Below are positions 38,432-47,492 of a stretch of DNA of 64,000 nucleotides, one piece after another. The notes under the pieces are model-generated. The model saw nothing but the letters and a program-made list of their open reading frames with translations. It was not told where the DNA came from and did not search any database. Made by a program: the position numbers and the translations under genes. The DNA comes from Staphylococcus haemolyticus (GTDB taxonomy: Bacteria > Bacillota > Bacilli > Staphylococcales > Staphylococcaceae), in the NCBI RefSeq assembly GCF_006094395.1, contig NZ_CP035291.1, positions 372,001 to 436,000 of the forward strand, in the 5' to 3' direction. Position 1 is the first letter of the stretch. Each line of letters begins with the position of its first letter.

Positions 38432-38578
38432 AATTATCCATCCTTCAAATGAGTTTAACAAACTATTCCCTATGGCAATGTGAATCACACATTTTAAAAA
38501 TTTAGAATATTTAAAAAATGATATTGACCAAGACAAAATCCAATGCTAATATGATATCAATTCAATAAAACTTGTTAA

Positions 38579-38730
38579 CTCTTATCAAGAGTGGTGGAGG
38601 GATGTGCCCTAAGAAGCCCAGCAACCGTCGTTAAACGAAATGGTGCTAATTCACATAAAGTAGACAATACTTTAAGAGATAAGAGAAAGTGTATCGATAC
38701 TTTCTCTTAAATAATAGAAAGTATTTTTTT
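38579..38730 (+). promoter_or_regulatory. SAM-I (S-box) riboswitch with terminator platform
   Basis: The aptamer runs from CTCTTATC (38579-38586, P1 5') to GATAAGAG (38678-38685, P1 3'). It contains the S-box hallmarks GTGGAGGGATGTGCCC, GAAGCCCAGCAACC and GGTGCTAATTC. The expression platform has two exclusive hairpins. One is an antiterminator (AGAGAAAGT 38682-38690 with ACTTTCTCT 38699-38707). The other is a terminator (ATACTTTCT 38697-38705 with AGAAAGTAT 38716-38724), followed by T residues. SAM binding stabilises P1, frees the terminator arm and stops transcription of metQ. Confidence 0.95.
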
Positions 38731-38797
38731 ATGTCTTCTAACTATTTAAGAGTTGAAGTGTAATTGAATCATTATTAAAAAAGAGGTGTCGATATAC

Positions 38798-39613
38798 ATG
38801 AAAAAATGGTTAAGTGTTATAAGTATTTTAGTTTTAGTTATTGTATTAGCTGGATGTGGCAAAGATAAAGAGGGTAATAAAAAAATTACGGTTGCTGCTT
38901 CACCTGCACCCCATGGAGATGTGTTGAAGAAAGCTAAAGAACAATTAAAGAAAAAAGGTTATGATTTAGAAATTAAAGAGGTAAATGATTATAAAGTGCC
39001 AAATAAACTATTAGATAAAGGTGATATAGATGCGAACTTCTTCCAACATGTACCTTATTTAAAAGCTGAAAAGAAGAGTCATGGATATAAAATAGAAGAA
39101 TTAGGTAAAGTATTTACAACTCCAATGGGCGTATACAGTAAAAAATATAAAAATCTAAAAGATATTCCTGAAGGTTCAACGATTTATGTTTCAAATAATC
39201 CAGCGGAAGAAGGACGATTTTTATCATTCTTTGTAGATGAAGGTCTCATTAAGTTGAAAAAAGGTGTCAAAATTGAAGATGCTAAGTTTGAAGATATCGC
39301 TGAAAATAAAAAGAATTTAAAATTCAATCATCAACAAGGGGCTGAGTTTTTACCAAAGACATATAAAAACGGTGAAGGAGCAGCAGTGATTATGAATTCT
39401 AACTATGCCATCGATAATGGTTTGAAACCTTCTAAAGATGCAATTGTTATGGAAGGTAAATCATCTCCGTTTGCCAATATTATTGCTGTACAAGAAGGAC
39501 ATAAAAAAGATAAAAAGTTCCAAGAATTATTAAAAGTTATGCAATCGAAAGAAATTAAAGATTATATTAAGAAAGAATATGGAGACGATGTAATTCCATA
39601 CGAAAGTAAATAA
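38798..39613 (+). CDS. metQ: Methionine ABC transporter substrate-binding lipoprotein
   Basis: A 271-residue NlpA/MetQ lipoprotein with lipobox VLAGC (Cys at residue 20). Family segments are TVAASPAPHGDVLKKA, DANFFQHVPYL and NNPAEEGRFL. It captures methionine (D or L) at the cell surface and hands it to a MetNI permease. AAGAGGTG supports the ATG at 38798 rather than the upstream frame opening. A SAM-I riboswitch precedes it, which confirms a methionine-linked role. No ATPase or permease gene is adjacent, so it must share a MetNI complex encoded elsewhere. Confidence 0.9.
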   Translation: MKKWLSVISILVLVIVLAGCGKDKEGNKKITVAASPAPHGDVLKKAKEQLKKKGYDLEIKEVNDYKVPNKLLDKGDIDANFFQHVPYLKAEKKSHGYKIEELGKVFTTPMGVYSKKYKNLKDIPEGSTIYVSNNPAEEGRFLSFFVDEGLIKLKKGVKIEDAKFEDIAENKKNLKFNHQQGAEFLPKTYKNGEGAAVIMNSNYAIDNGLKPSKDAIVMEGKSSPFANIIAVQEGHKKDKKFQELLKVMQSKEIKDYIKKEYGDDVIPYESK

Positions 39614-39628
39614 TTATCCATATTAAAC

Positions 39629-39664
39629 TACCCGCAAAGTAATAGCTTTGTGGGTTCTTTTTAA
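39629..39664 (+). terminator. Terminator after metQ
   Basis: ACCCGCAAAG (39630-39639) pairs with CTTTGTGGGT, then TCTTTTT. Confidence 0.85.
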
Positions 39665-39724
39665 AAAGAAAATAATAAATACCAAAAATTATAAACTTTA
39701 ATTATTTTGATTATTCAGAAAATA

Positions 39725-39753
39725 TTTACAAATCTGACAATTATTAGTAATAT
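39725..39753 (+). promoter_or_regulatory. Promoter of the class III aminotransferase gene
   Basis: TTTACA (39725-39730), a 17-base spacer, then TAATAT (39748-39753). It implies a leader of about 95 nt containing purine-rich stretches. I could not match the leader to a known riboswitch. Confidence 0.55.
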
Positions 39754-39854
39754 ATTGAATATTATCACTTAAATAGTGTTTATTTAGAGGGCCGGAGAAC
39801 TTTTCAAATAGAGGGAAGCAAAAGGGATGGTCTATCTTGGGAGGATGAGCCGAT

Positions 39855-41192
39855 ATGAGTAAAGCAGAGGAATTAATTAATGAAGATGGGAAATACTTCG
39901 CCGCATCAGGGAGAATAAAATACTATCCATTAGCCATTGACCATGGTTATGGTGCGACACTAGTAGATGTGGATGGTAAAGAATATATTGATTTATTATC
40001 AAGTGCAAGTTCACAAAATGTAGGACACGCACCTAAACCAGTTACTGAAGCGATAAAGAAACAAGCTGAGAAATTTATTCATTATACACCAGCATATATG
40101 TATCATGAACCAGCAGTGAAATTATCTAAAAAGCTTTGTGAAATTGCTCCAGGTGACTATGAAAAACGTGTAACGTTTGGATTAAGTGGGTCTGATGCGA
40201 ATGACGGTATTATAAAATTTGCGAGAGCTTATACGGGACGCCCTTACATTATTAGTTTTACAAATGCATATCATGGGTCAACATTTGGATCATTATCCAT
40301 GTCTGCCATTAGTTTAAATATGCGCAAACATTATGGACCATTATTGAATGGATTTTATCATATTCCATTCCCTGATAAATATAGAGGGATGTATGAGCAG
40401 CCAAATGCAAATACAGTTGAAGAGTATCTTGCACCATTAAAAGAAATGTTTGCGAAATATGTGCCAGCGGAAGAAGTGGCTTGTATTGTTGTAGAAACAA
40501 TCCAAGGTGACGGAGGTCTATTAGAACCTGTAGATGGTTACTTTGAGGCATTAGAAGCGTTATGCCGTGAACATGGTATTCTAATTGCTGTAGACGATAT
40601 TCAACAGGGGTTAGGGCGAACTGGTACATGGAGTTCAATTGATCACTTTAATTTCACACCGGATTTAATTACATTTGGTAAATCACTAGCAGGTGGATTA
40701 CCGATGTCTGCTATTGTTGGTCGTAAAGAAATCATAGAGACACTTGAGGCACCGGCACATCTATTTACAACTGGTGCGAATCCTGTAAGTTGTGAAGCGG
40801 CTTTAGCTACATTAGGTATGATTGAAGATGAAGATTTATTAACTGCTAGTTCTGAAAAAGGGGCTTACGTGCGCAAGCGAATGGATCAATGGGTGAATGA
40901 TTATGATTTCGTTGGAGATGTGCGTGGTAAAGGTTTATCAATTGGTATTGATATCGTATCAAATAAACAAGCTAAGACGAGAGCTTCTGAAGAAGCACTT
41001 AAAATATGTAATTATTGTTTTGATCATGGTCTTGTATTGATTGCAGTAGCTGGTAATGTACTACGTTTCCAACCACCATTAGTTATTACGTATGAACAAT
41101 TAGATTATGCTTTAAATACAATAGAGAATGCATTGCAAGCGTTACAAGATGGACAACTGAATAATTATAATATTGATGGTCAAGGCTGGTAA
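39855..41192 (+). CDS. Class III PLP-dependent aminotransferase (GabT/ArgD-like)
   Basis: A 445-residue fold-type I aminotransferase. The GSDANDGIIKFARAYTG motif, the AYHGST cofactor-phosphate segment near 140, VETIQGDGG near 214 and the Asp in LIAVDDIQQGLGRTG near 240-254 are present, and the PLP Lys is at about 276 in TFGKSLAGG. Substrates in this family include 4-aminobutyrate, N-acetylornithine and branched-chain amino acids (a 2-epimerase variant). An amino acid permease lies convergent next door, which supports amino acid use but not a specific substrate. GGGAGGATGAG precedes the ATG. Confidence 0.85.
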   Translation: MSKAEELINEDGKYFAASGRIKYYPLAIDHGYGATLVDVDGKEYIDLLSSASSQNVGHAPKPVTEAIKKQAEKFIHYTPAYMYHEPAVKLSKKLCEIAPGDYEKRVTFGLSGSDANDGIIKFARAYTGRPYIISFTNAYHGSTFGSLSMSAISLNMRKHYGPLLNGFYHIPFPDKYRGMYEQPNANTVEEYLAPLKEMFAKYVPAEEVACIVVETIQGDGGLLEPVDGYFEALEALCREHGILIAVDDIQQGLGRTGTWSSIDHFNFTPDLITFGKSLAGGLPMSAIVGRKEIIETLEAPAHLFTTGANPVSCEAALATLGMIEDEDLLTASSEKGAYVRKRMDQWVNDYDFVGDVRGKGLSIGIDIVSNKQAKTRASEEALKICNYCFDHGLVLIAVAGNVLRFQPPLVITYEQLDYALNTIENALQALQDGQLNNYNIDGQGW

Positions 41193-41201
41193 CACGAAAA
41201 G

Positions 41202-41238
41202 AAGCATCTATCTCAATCGATGAGACAGGTGCTTTTTC
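41202..41238 (+). terminator. Terminator after the aminotransferase
   Basis: AAGCATCTATCTCA pairs with TGAGACAGGTGCTT with mismatches, and TTT follows. It can also serve the converging permease gene. Confidence 0.7.
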
Positions 41239-41245
41239 ATTTGTA

Positions 41246-42697
41246 TTAATCTTTTGGTACGACGTAGTCCTCTTCTTCATTTTTCTTAGAATGTCGAACA
41301 CCATAACTTAAATAGATTATGATACCAACAACGAACCAAATTAAAGTATATAGTTTAGCATCGAAACTTAATCCCCAGAATACAAGTAATACTAAAATAA
41401 ATGTGATTATTGGTAGTACAGGGAAGAACGGTACTTTAAACGATGGTTCAGGTAAATCTTTACCTTCACGTTTTCTTAAACGATACATTGCAAGAGACAC
41501 AAACATAAATGCGACTAATGTTCCTGCTGAGATAAGTTGTGCCAAGAATGCAAATGGGAACATTGAACCAATTAATACACCAATAATAGTTAGGATTAAA
41601 AGTGCTCTGTTTGGTAGATGTTTATGGTTTAATTTTGATAACCAAGGTGGTAATAAACCATCACGACCAAATGAATATAATAAACGTGATCCTGCTAACA
41701 TCATACCAATTAAAGCGGTGAACATACCGATTACTGAAATAGCTTGAATGACAGCAGCAATAATACCGTGGCCACTTTGACGAAGTGCCCAACCTACAGG
41801 TTCAGCATTACCAGCGTATTTAGAATAATGGAACATACCAACCAATACTAAAGCTACACCTACGAATAATACTAAAGCGACAGCTAATGAACCAAGAATA
41901 CCACGAGGCATTGTTCTTTGTGGGTTGATAGCTTCTGCAGAGTTGGCTGCGATTGAATCAAATCCAATATAAGCTAAGAAAATCATAGAAACCCCAGCAT
42001 AAATACCTTGCCAACCACCGAAATCACCATTTTCAGTCACTTTATGTTCTGGAATAAACGGAACATAGTTAGATGCTTGGATAGCAGTTAAACCTACGAT
42101 AATGAACAATACGATTGCAAATACTTTTAAGATAACTAAGACGTTTTCTACACGTGCTGCTTCAGTCATACCACGTGATAAAATGATTGCAGTAATAATG
42201 ATTACAACAGCAGCGATAATATCAATCACACCACCATCAGCTCCGAATGGATTCGATAATGCTTTAGGCAATACGATACCTAATGGTGATACGAGTCCTC
42301 TTAAATTGGCAGAGAATCCGGATGCTACAAAGGCTACGGCAATAAAGTATTCAGCTAAAAGTGCCCAACCTGCGACCCAACCTGAAAATTCTCCAAATAA
42401 AACGTTAATCCAAGAATAAGCTGAACCGGCGAAAGGCATTGTTGATGCCATTTCGGCATATGAGAAGGCAACTAAACCTGCAACAATCGCTGCAAGTAAG
42501 AATGATAATGCAACAGCAGGGCCTGCATGTTCAGCGGCTACAACGCCAGACAATGTAAAAATTGCAGTTGATACAATCGTACCAACACCTAATGCAAGAA
42601 AATCTCGAACGCGTAATGTACGTTTTAAATGACCATCTTTATTTTGATAGATTGTGGGATCTTCTTTTCGAGTTAAATTTTTGAAAAAACTGGCCAT
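41246..42697 (-). CDS. APC-superfamily amino acid permease (CAT-like)
   Basis: A 483-residue carrier with 12-13 hydrophobic helices. It has the APC/CAT signature GVGTIVSTAIFTLSGVVAAEHAGPA near residue 33, FAGSAYSWINVLFGEFSGWVAG near 90 and the FIAYIGFDSIAANSAEA segment (here FLAYIGFDS) near 238, as in cationic or branched amino acid transporters. The ATG at 42697, nine bases after GGAGG, is preferred over the one at 42703. It is convergent with the aminotransferase and has its own promoter in the region to its right. Confidence 0.85.
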   Translation of the reverse strand: MASFFKNLTRKEDPTIYQNKDGHLKRTLRVRDFLALGVGTIVSTAIFTLSGVVAAEHAGPAVALSFLLAAIVAGLVAFSYAEMASTMPFAGSAYSWINVLFGEFSGWVAGWALLAEYFIAVAFVASGFSANLRGLVSPLGIVLPKALSNPFGADGGVIDIIAAVVIIITAIILSRGMTEAARVENVLVILKVFAIVLFIIVGLTAIQASNYVPFIPEHKVTENGDFGGWQGIYAGVSMIFLAYIGFDSIAANSAEAINPQRTMPRGILGSLAVALVLFVGVALVLVGMFHYSKYAGNAEPVGWALRQSGHGIIAAVIQAISVIGMFTALIGMMLAGSRLLYSFGRDGLLPPWLSKLNHKHLPNRALLILTIIGVLIGSMFPFAFLAQLISAGTLVAFMFVSLAMYRLRKREGKDLPEPSFKVPFFPVLPIITFILVLLVFWGLSFDAKLYTLIWFVVGIIIYLSYGVRHSKKNEEEDYVVPKD

Positions 42698-43042
42698 AAT
42701 CATGAACCTCCACTTACTTAATATATTGAGTTATAAGATTAGCTTGTTATCTCTAGAATATTTATTATATTAGCACAAAACTTTGTATTTTTGTCTAAAA
42801 TTTCTGAAAATTTTAAGTTTTCTTACTTTTTATAAAATGACAGAGTGTAACAAGGAAATTTTAAATGATAGATTTGATTATAACAGATTAATAAGAAATA
42901 AAAACAACAAAAAAGAGTAAAATCATCCATAAAATATAAAAAGTGGTCTTTTGGTCGGGATTAACATACTAAAAACACACAATAAGTCAAGTAATTAGAC
43001 CTTTATTTAGTGGTATTTTACTAAAAAATTAAAGTTTGTTGA

Positions 43043-43063
43043 CCTATTCCATTATGGAATAGG
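43043..43063. promoter_or_regulatory. Perfect palindrome, operator candidate for alsSD
   Basis: Arms CCTATTCCAT and ATGGAATAGG flank a single T. A TTGACC -35-like element (43039-43044) overlaps the left arm. Such a clean dyad is typical of a dimeric repressor or activator site. The regulator is not encoded nearby. Confidence 0.5.
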
Positions 43064-43320
43064 TTCTATCGAAAATATGTATTTTATTAATAGTTCAGAA
43101 CATACTATAATTAGTCATGTAATAAAGTTACATCATATTTAAATGCTTCTATTTCGTGTAGTAAATCCATCCCCTTATATTGTATTAGCATAATAGTGCT
43201 GAACTTTATGATTTATTACACCAATTGACATAGATAGAAGACTCCCATCTCGCATTTAAATATGTATCCCTAACTGAGATTACTAGCAACAATGAAATAA
43301 TGAAGTAACTTTAAATATAA

Positions 43321-43396
43321 AGAAGCCACAACTCATGTAACTAAGTCTTTCCCTCTTTTTCCCTTAAAAAATAGACATGTAGGTGGCTTCTTTTTA
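43321..43396 (+). terminator. Leader terminator/attenuator before alsS
   Basis: AGAAGCCAC (43321-43329) pairs with GTGGCTTCT (43383-43391), with CATGT/ACATG pairing inside, and T residues follow. It lies 43 bases before the alsS start, so it must be bypassed or relieved for alsS expression from the upstream promoter. Confidence 0.65.
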
Positions 43397-43438
43397 ATAT
43401 TAAAATTTAAAACGGAACTTGAAAGGATATGAATTCAG

Positions 43439-45103
43439 ATGACTAAAGAAAACTATTCTGCTGCAAACATGGTCATTGATACTTTAAAAAATAATAATGT
43501 AGATTACGTATTTGGTATTCCAGGAGCTAAAATAGACTATCTCTTTAATGCTCTTGAAGATGATGGTCCAGAACTTATTGTGACACGTCACGAACAAAAT
43601 GCTGCCATGATGGCACAAGGTATCGGTCGTTTAACTGGTAAACCAGGTGTGGCATTAGTAACGAGTGGCCCTGGAGTAAGTAACTTAACAACTGGATTAT
43701 TAACAGCGACTTCAGAAGGTGATCCAGTGTTAGCTATCGGTGGTCAAGTTAAACGTAACGATTTATTACGTATGACGCATCAAGCAGTAGATAACGCTTC
43801 TCTTTTAAGATCATCTACGAAATATAGCGCAGAAGTACAAGATCCTGAGTCTCTATCTGAAGTAATGACAAACGCTATTCGTACAGCGACTTCAGGTAAA
43901 AATGGTGCAAGTTTTATTAGTATCCCACAAGATGTTATTGAGTCTCCAGTAACATCTAATGCAATTGATTTATGTGAACAACCACAACTAGGTGTTCCAA
44001 ATTCAGAAGACATTCAAGACGTTATCAAAGCTATAAAACATGCGAAATTCCCAGTGTTGCTAGTAGGTATGAGAAGTTCAAGTGAGAAAGAAACAGAAGC
44101 AATTCGTCAATTAGTTGCTAAATCAAATTTACCAGTTGTTGAAACATTCCAGGGTGCCGGTGTACTTAACCGTGAATTAGAAAATCACTTCTTCGGAAGA
44201 GTCGGTTTATTCCGTAACCAAGTAGGTGACGAATTATTAAGAAAAGCTGACTTAGTTGTTGCAATTGGTTATGATCCAATTGAATACGAAGCAAGTAATT
44301 GGAATAAAGAATTAGATACAGAAATCATTGTTATTGATGAAGTACAGGCTGAAATCACTAACTTTTTACGCCCTAAAAAAGAATTAATTGGCAATATTGC
44401 AGGGACAATTCAACTCCTATCTGAAAATGTGCATGAACCTATTATTAATCAAAATCGTTTAGATGACTTAGAACGTTTGAGAGCAGAAGTCATTGAAGCA
44501 ACAGGTATCAAGTACACACATGAAGATGGCGTAATGCATCCATTAGAAATTATTGAAACAATGCAAAAAACACTAACTGACGATACAACTGTTACTGTAG
44601 ACGTAGGTAGCCATTATATTTGGATGGCACGTAAATTTAGAAGTTACAATCCTAGACATTTACTATTTAGTAATGGTATGCAAACACTTGGTGTTGCTCT
44701 ACCTTGGGCAATCGCAGCTGCATTAGTTCGCCCAAATACTCAAGTTGTGTCAGTAGCTGGAGATGGCGGTTTCTTATTCTCAGGTCAAGATTTAGAAACA
44801 GCCGTACGTAAAAATCTAAACATCATCCAATTAATTTGGAATGATGGAAAATATAATATGGTAGAGTTCCAAGAAGAAATGAAATATAAACGTTCAGCTG
44901 GAGTTGAATTTGGGCCAGTTGATTATGTGAAATATGCTGAATCATTCGGTGCAAAAGGGTTACGTGTTACTAATCAAGAAGAATTAGAAGCCGCTTTAAA
45001 AGAAGGCTATGCAACTGAAGGCCCTGTATTAATTGATATCCCAGTGAATTATAAAGACAATATCAAATTATCAACGAATGTATTACCAGATTCTTTAAAT
45101 TAA
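43439..45103 (+). CDS. alsS: Acetolactate synthase, catabolic
   Basis: A 554-residue TPP enzyme that condenses two pyruvates to 2-acetolactate. The N-terminal PYR domain has [14 protein letters not shown] and the catalytic Glu in VTRHEQNAA near residue 51. The TPP-binding [29 protein letters not shown] segment is near 440-470. It is followed by alsD after 34 bases, so the pair makes acetoin from pyruvate and limits acidification. A GAAAGGA site lies 12 bases upstream of the ATG. A perfect dyad and a leader terminator upstream suggest tight control. Confidence 0.93.
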   Translation: MTKENYSAANMVIDTLKNNNVDYVFGIPGAKIDYLFNALEDDGPELIVTRHEQNAAMMAQGIGRLTGKPGVALVTSGPGVSNLTTGLLTATSEGDPVLAIGGQVKRNDLLRMTHQAVDNASLLRSSTKYSAEVQDPESLSEVMTNAIRTATSGKNGASFISIPQDVIESPVTSNAIDLCEQPQLGVPNSEDIQDVIKAIKHAKFPVLLVGMRSSSEKETEAIRQLVAKSNLPVVETFQGAGVLNRELENHFFGRVGLFRNQVGDELLRKADLVVAIGYDPIEYEASNWNKELDTEIIVIDEVQAEITNFLRPKKELIGNIAGTIQLLSENVHEPIINQNRLDDLERLRAEVIEATGIKYTHEDGVMHPLEIIETMQKTLTDDTTVTVDVGSHYIWMARKFRSYNPRHLLFSNGMQTLGVALPWAIAAALVRPNTQVVSVAGDGGFLFSGQDLETAVRKNLNIIQLIWNDGKYNMVEFQEEMKYKRSAGVEFGPVDYVKYAESFGAKGLRVTNQEELEAALKEGYATEGPVLIDIPVNYKDNIKLSTNVLPDSLN

Positions 45104-45137
45104 TTATTAGTCAAACAAACATAGGAGTGAATATTCA

Positions 45138-45842
45138 ATGAGTCACGTATTATATCAACATGGTACTTTAGGTACATTAATGGCAGGTCTATTAGAAGGA
45201 ACTGCGTCTATCGATGAACTATTAGAACATGGTGATTCAGGACTAGCTACATTAACAGGTTCTAATGGTGAGGTTATCTTTTTAGATGGTGAAGCATTCC
45301 ATGCTAACGAGCACAAGGAGTTTAAGAAACTAAATGGTGATGAAATGACGCCATATGCAACAATTACACGTTTTGAAGCAGATCAAACATATCAAACTTC
45401 AAATAAAGACTCTGAAACAGTGTTAAACGAAGTTAAAGAACATATGTTAAGTGATAACTTATTCTCTGCAGTGAAAATAAGCGGTACATTTAAAAAAATG
45501 CACGTACGCATGATGCCTAAACAAGAGCCACCTTACACTAGATTAATTGATTCAGCACGTAGACAACCAGAGGAAACGCGTGAAGATATTAAAGGAACAG
45601 TTATTGGATTCTTTACTCCAGAATTATTCCACGGTATTGGATCAGCTGGCTTCCATATTCACTTTGCTAATGACGATCGCAACTTTGGTGGTCATGTATT
45701 AGACTTTGAAGTAGACGATGTAACTGTTGAAATACAGAATTTCGAAACATTCGAACAACATTTCCCAGTTAATAATAAAACATTTACAGAAACAGAAATT
45801 GATTATGCAGATGTAGATGCAGAGATTAGAGAAGCTGAATAA
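45138..45842 (+). CDS. alsD: Alpha-acetolactate decarboxylase
   Basis: A 234-residue enzyme converting 2-acetolactate to acetoin. The N-terminal YQHGTLGTLMAGLLEGT segment and the metal-binding FHGIGSAGFHIHFANDDRNFGGHVLDF region near residues 178-204, with its His residues, are diagnostic. AGGAGTG precedes the ATG. It is the second gene of the als operon; the dispersed repeat copy B and a strong terminator follow. Confidence 0.94.
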   Translation: MSHVLYQHGTLGTLMAGLLEGTASIDELLEHGDSGLATLTGSNGEVIFLDGEAFHANEHKEFKKLNGDEMTPYATITRFEADQTYQTSNKDSETVLNEVKEHMLSDNLFSAVKISGTFKKMHVRMMPKQEPPYTRLIDSARRQPEETREDIKGTVIGFFTPELFHGIGSAGFHIHFANDDRNFGGHVLDFEVDDVTVEIQNFETFEQHFPVNNKTFTETEIDYADVDAEIREAE

Positions 45843-45863
45843 TTAACAATCATAACTATAGAA

Positions 45864-45990
45864 GGGAGTAGGACAGAAATAATATTTTCTCAAAATTTAT
45901 TTCGTAGTCCTACCCCGGCAAGGATGACTAGGTTTGAAAAAAGCTTGATTCAAGCGCATTTTCAAATTAGTCATCTACTGACAAAATGAT
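45864..45990 (+). repeat. Dispersed intergenic repeat, copy B
   Basis: It starts GGGAGTAGGACAGAAATAAT and has a second arm GTCCTACCCC, then GGATGACTAGG, AAGCTTGATTCAAGCGCATT and TAGTCATCTACTG. It aligns with copies A and C in order and length but is the most diverged. Two hairpins are predicted. It lies directly after alsD and before a terminator. Confidence 0.78.
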
Positions 45991-45996
45991 AAAATA

Positions 45997-46033
45997 GGCT
46001 GAGACATTTTATTTTGTCCCAGCCTCTTTTTTT
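45997..46033 (+). terminator. Strong terminator downstream of alsD and repeat B
   Basis: GGCTGAGACA pairs with TGTCCCAGCC, followed by TCTTTTTTT. Confidence 0.9.
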
Positions 46034-46114
46034 AATTTATAAAATATAATATATGACACAATATAAAATAATGGTATAATAACTTAGAATTTTATATTTA
46101 TGGAGGTAGCCCTA

Positions 46115-47002
46115 ATGCAATGTCCAAATTGTGGTCAGACATATCAACAAGGAGATCAATATTGCGGTAGTTGTGGTAATAAATTAAATGGTTCATTATC
46201 TCAATCAACGCAATCGACAACAGAATCATTCAATTCGGAGATTCAATCTACAAGTCATTCTACAGCTATTAAGCAAGAACAAATTAATGGAGAACAGAAT
46301 CATAGTGAGTACGATCGTGGTGAATTTGCACATAGATATATGTCTTATGAACACCGTTATGCTGAAGGTCCATTCACGATTAAGGTGAAATCGACCTTTA
46401 ATGAAAGTAAGCAATTTCTTAAGCAAGCTTTTACTTCTCATGATGTAGTGATGAAAGGGAATAAGTCATTTAGTATTACTTTGCTATCATCATTAGTTAT
46501 TATTGGTTTACTTATATTGGGAATGTTATTACACCTACTTTCAGCAAGTTTATTTGATGGTTATTTTGTTGATACTGCAACAATTATCTTGAAATTTGTA
46601 TTAACTACTATGCTAGCACTTGCGTTTTTATTTATCGTAACATTCGCCGTTATTCGCTTAATGATAGTAGAAAGCATTTCCTTTAAAAAGATTTTATCTG
46701 ATTATATATTAGTTAATACATTATCAGTAAGTATACTATTTTTAGGATTTATTGTGTTTTTCTTTGAAATGTATATTTTTAGTGGTATATTGATTGCCTT
46801 TTCAGTGATTTTACTTTTAACATCATCAGTTTATTTAATTTCAAAATATAGTGTAAATCATACGTTACGTTTTGCGAGTTTCTATAGTGTTATGATTTTC
46901 TTTGTTATTATTGGATTTGCCTTACATTTATTTGGTTCAACTATCATTCATCGATATGATGATTTAGGTATTTTACATCAATTATTTTGGCGTTGGCTCT
47001 AA
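46115..47002 (+). CDS. Zinc-ribbon membrane protein
   Basis: A 295-residue protein. An N-terminal zinc ribbon (CPNCGQTYQQGDQYCGSCG, residues 3-21) is followed by a polar S/Q/T-rich linker (about 25-75), a charged segment, and five or six hydrophobic helices from about residue 115 to the end. The ATG at 46115 follows GGAGG with suitable spacing; the in-frame ATG at 46100 overlaps that site. Similar zinc-ribbon integral membrane proteins are common in Firmicutes with no defined role. The gene is monocistronic. Confidence 0.8.
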   Translation: MQCPNCGQTYQQGDQYCGSCGNKLNGSLSQSTQSTTESFNSEIQSTSHSTAIKQEQINGEQNHSEYDRGEFAHRYMSYEHRYAEGPFTIKVKSTFNESKQFLKQAFTSHDVVMKGNKSFSITLLSSLVIIGLLILGMLLHLLSASLFDGYFVDTATIILKFVLTTMLALAFLFIVTFAVIRLMIVESISFKKILSDYILVNTLSVSILFLGFIVFFFEMYIFSGILIAFSVILLLTSSVYLISKYSVNHTLRFASFYSVMIFFVIIGFALHLFGSTIIHRYDDLGILHQLFWRWL

Positions 47003-47046
47003 TAATTGCGTGGGATAATTATTAATGGTAGATGATATATAAATTT

Positions 47047-47092
47047 AAAAGCCAGTAAGTGAATTTTTTTAATTCATCTGCTGGCTTTTAGG
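47047..47092. terminator. Terminator after the zinc-ribbon protein
   Basis: AAAAGCCAG and CTGGCTTTT, with AGTGAATT/AATTCATC pairing inside, form a long stem. Confidence 0.82.
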
Positions 47093-47137
47093 TATTGAGA
47101 AAAGGAATATGTTTAATGTTTGTTTTACTTTAAATAA

Positions 47138-47377
47138 TTATTCAATTACTGGAATAATTAAGTGTGAATCATAACCGCTACCAGTATAAACAAGGTGATT
47201 GCCTCTGTTTACTGTATCTTCGTGTTCATAACGTGTTTTCATATTAGGTAAAGGGGTGCTATTACCTTTGATAATTTCGTTACCTTTAACAACAACTGCT
47301 AATGACTCATCTTTTTTAAATAAAGTACCAGATGGTAATAATTCTATTTCGACTGGCACGATTTCATTTGGGCTAAC
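47138..47377 (-). pseudogene. C-terminal remnant of a CocE/NonD-type hydrolase
   Basis: About 79 codons (VSPNEIVPVEIELLPSG, then FKKDESLAVVVKG near the middle, RGNHLVYTGSGYDSHLIIPVI at the end) resemble the jelly-roll C-terminus of CocE/NonD and X-Pro dipeptidyl peptidase-like hydrolases, which are normally 550 residues or more. An in-frame TAA precedes the homologous part and the catalytic alpha/beta-hydrolase domain is missing. It is a deletion remnant beside the TetR gene that may once have controlled it. Confidence 0.75.
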
Positions 47378-47389
47378 TTATGTTAAACC

Positions 47390-47406
47390 GTAACGTTGAA
47401 CGTTAC
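47390..47406. promoter_or_regulatory. Perfect palindrome, candidate TetR operator
   Basis: GTAACGTTGAACGTTAC has eight-base arms around one G. It lies between the CocE remnant and the divergent TetR gene, the usual place for a TetR operator. Two direct AATTGTAC repeats follow between it and the TetR start. Confidence 0.6.
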
Positions 47407-47492
47407 AACGATCAATATGCATGCAATTGTACGAAAACCAACAAAGCCGATATAATTGTACAAAAACAAACATTTAAAGTGAGGTCTATCAA

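Larger units (their letters stand above)
42704..43438. other. Long non-coding region upstream of alsS
   Basis: These 735 bases lack a convincing gene. They hold the promoter area of the permease (left), a 21-bp perfect palindrome at 43043-43063, a TATAAT at 43106-43111, a hairpin with arms GTGTAGTAAAT (about 43157) and ATTTATTACAC (about 43212), and a terminator-like hairpin at 43321-43396 just before alsS. The right half looks like a long structured leader of alsSD. Confidence 0.55.

Noticed and set aside
39760..39854. Purine-rich leader of the aminotransferase as a riboswitch
   Set aside because: GGCCGGAGAAC and GGGATGGTC segments looked promising, but I could not build a consistent set of stems or match a known class.
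43143..43193. A 16-codon frame in the alsS leader rich in Leu, Val and Ile (MLLFRVVNPSPYIVLA), suggestive of a branched-chain leader peptide
   Set aside because: It lacks a convincing ribosome site and the terminator lies 130 bases further on, so the geometry for classic attenuation is poor.
43064..43438. T-box or known riboswitch upstream of alsS
   Set aside because: No T-box antiterminator motif (TGGNACC-type) and no known aptamer core could be found by eye.
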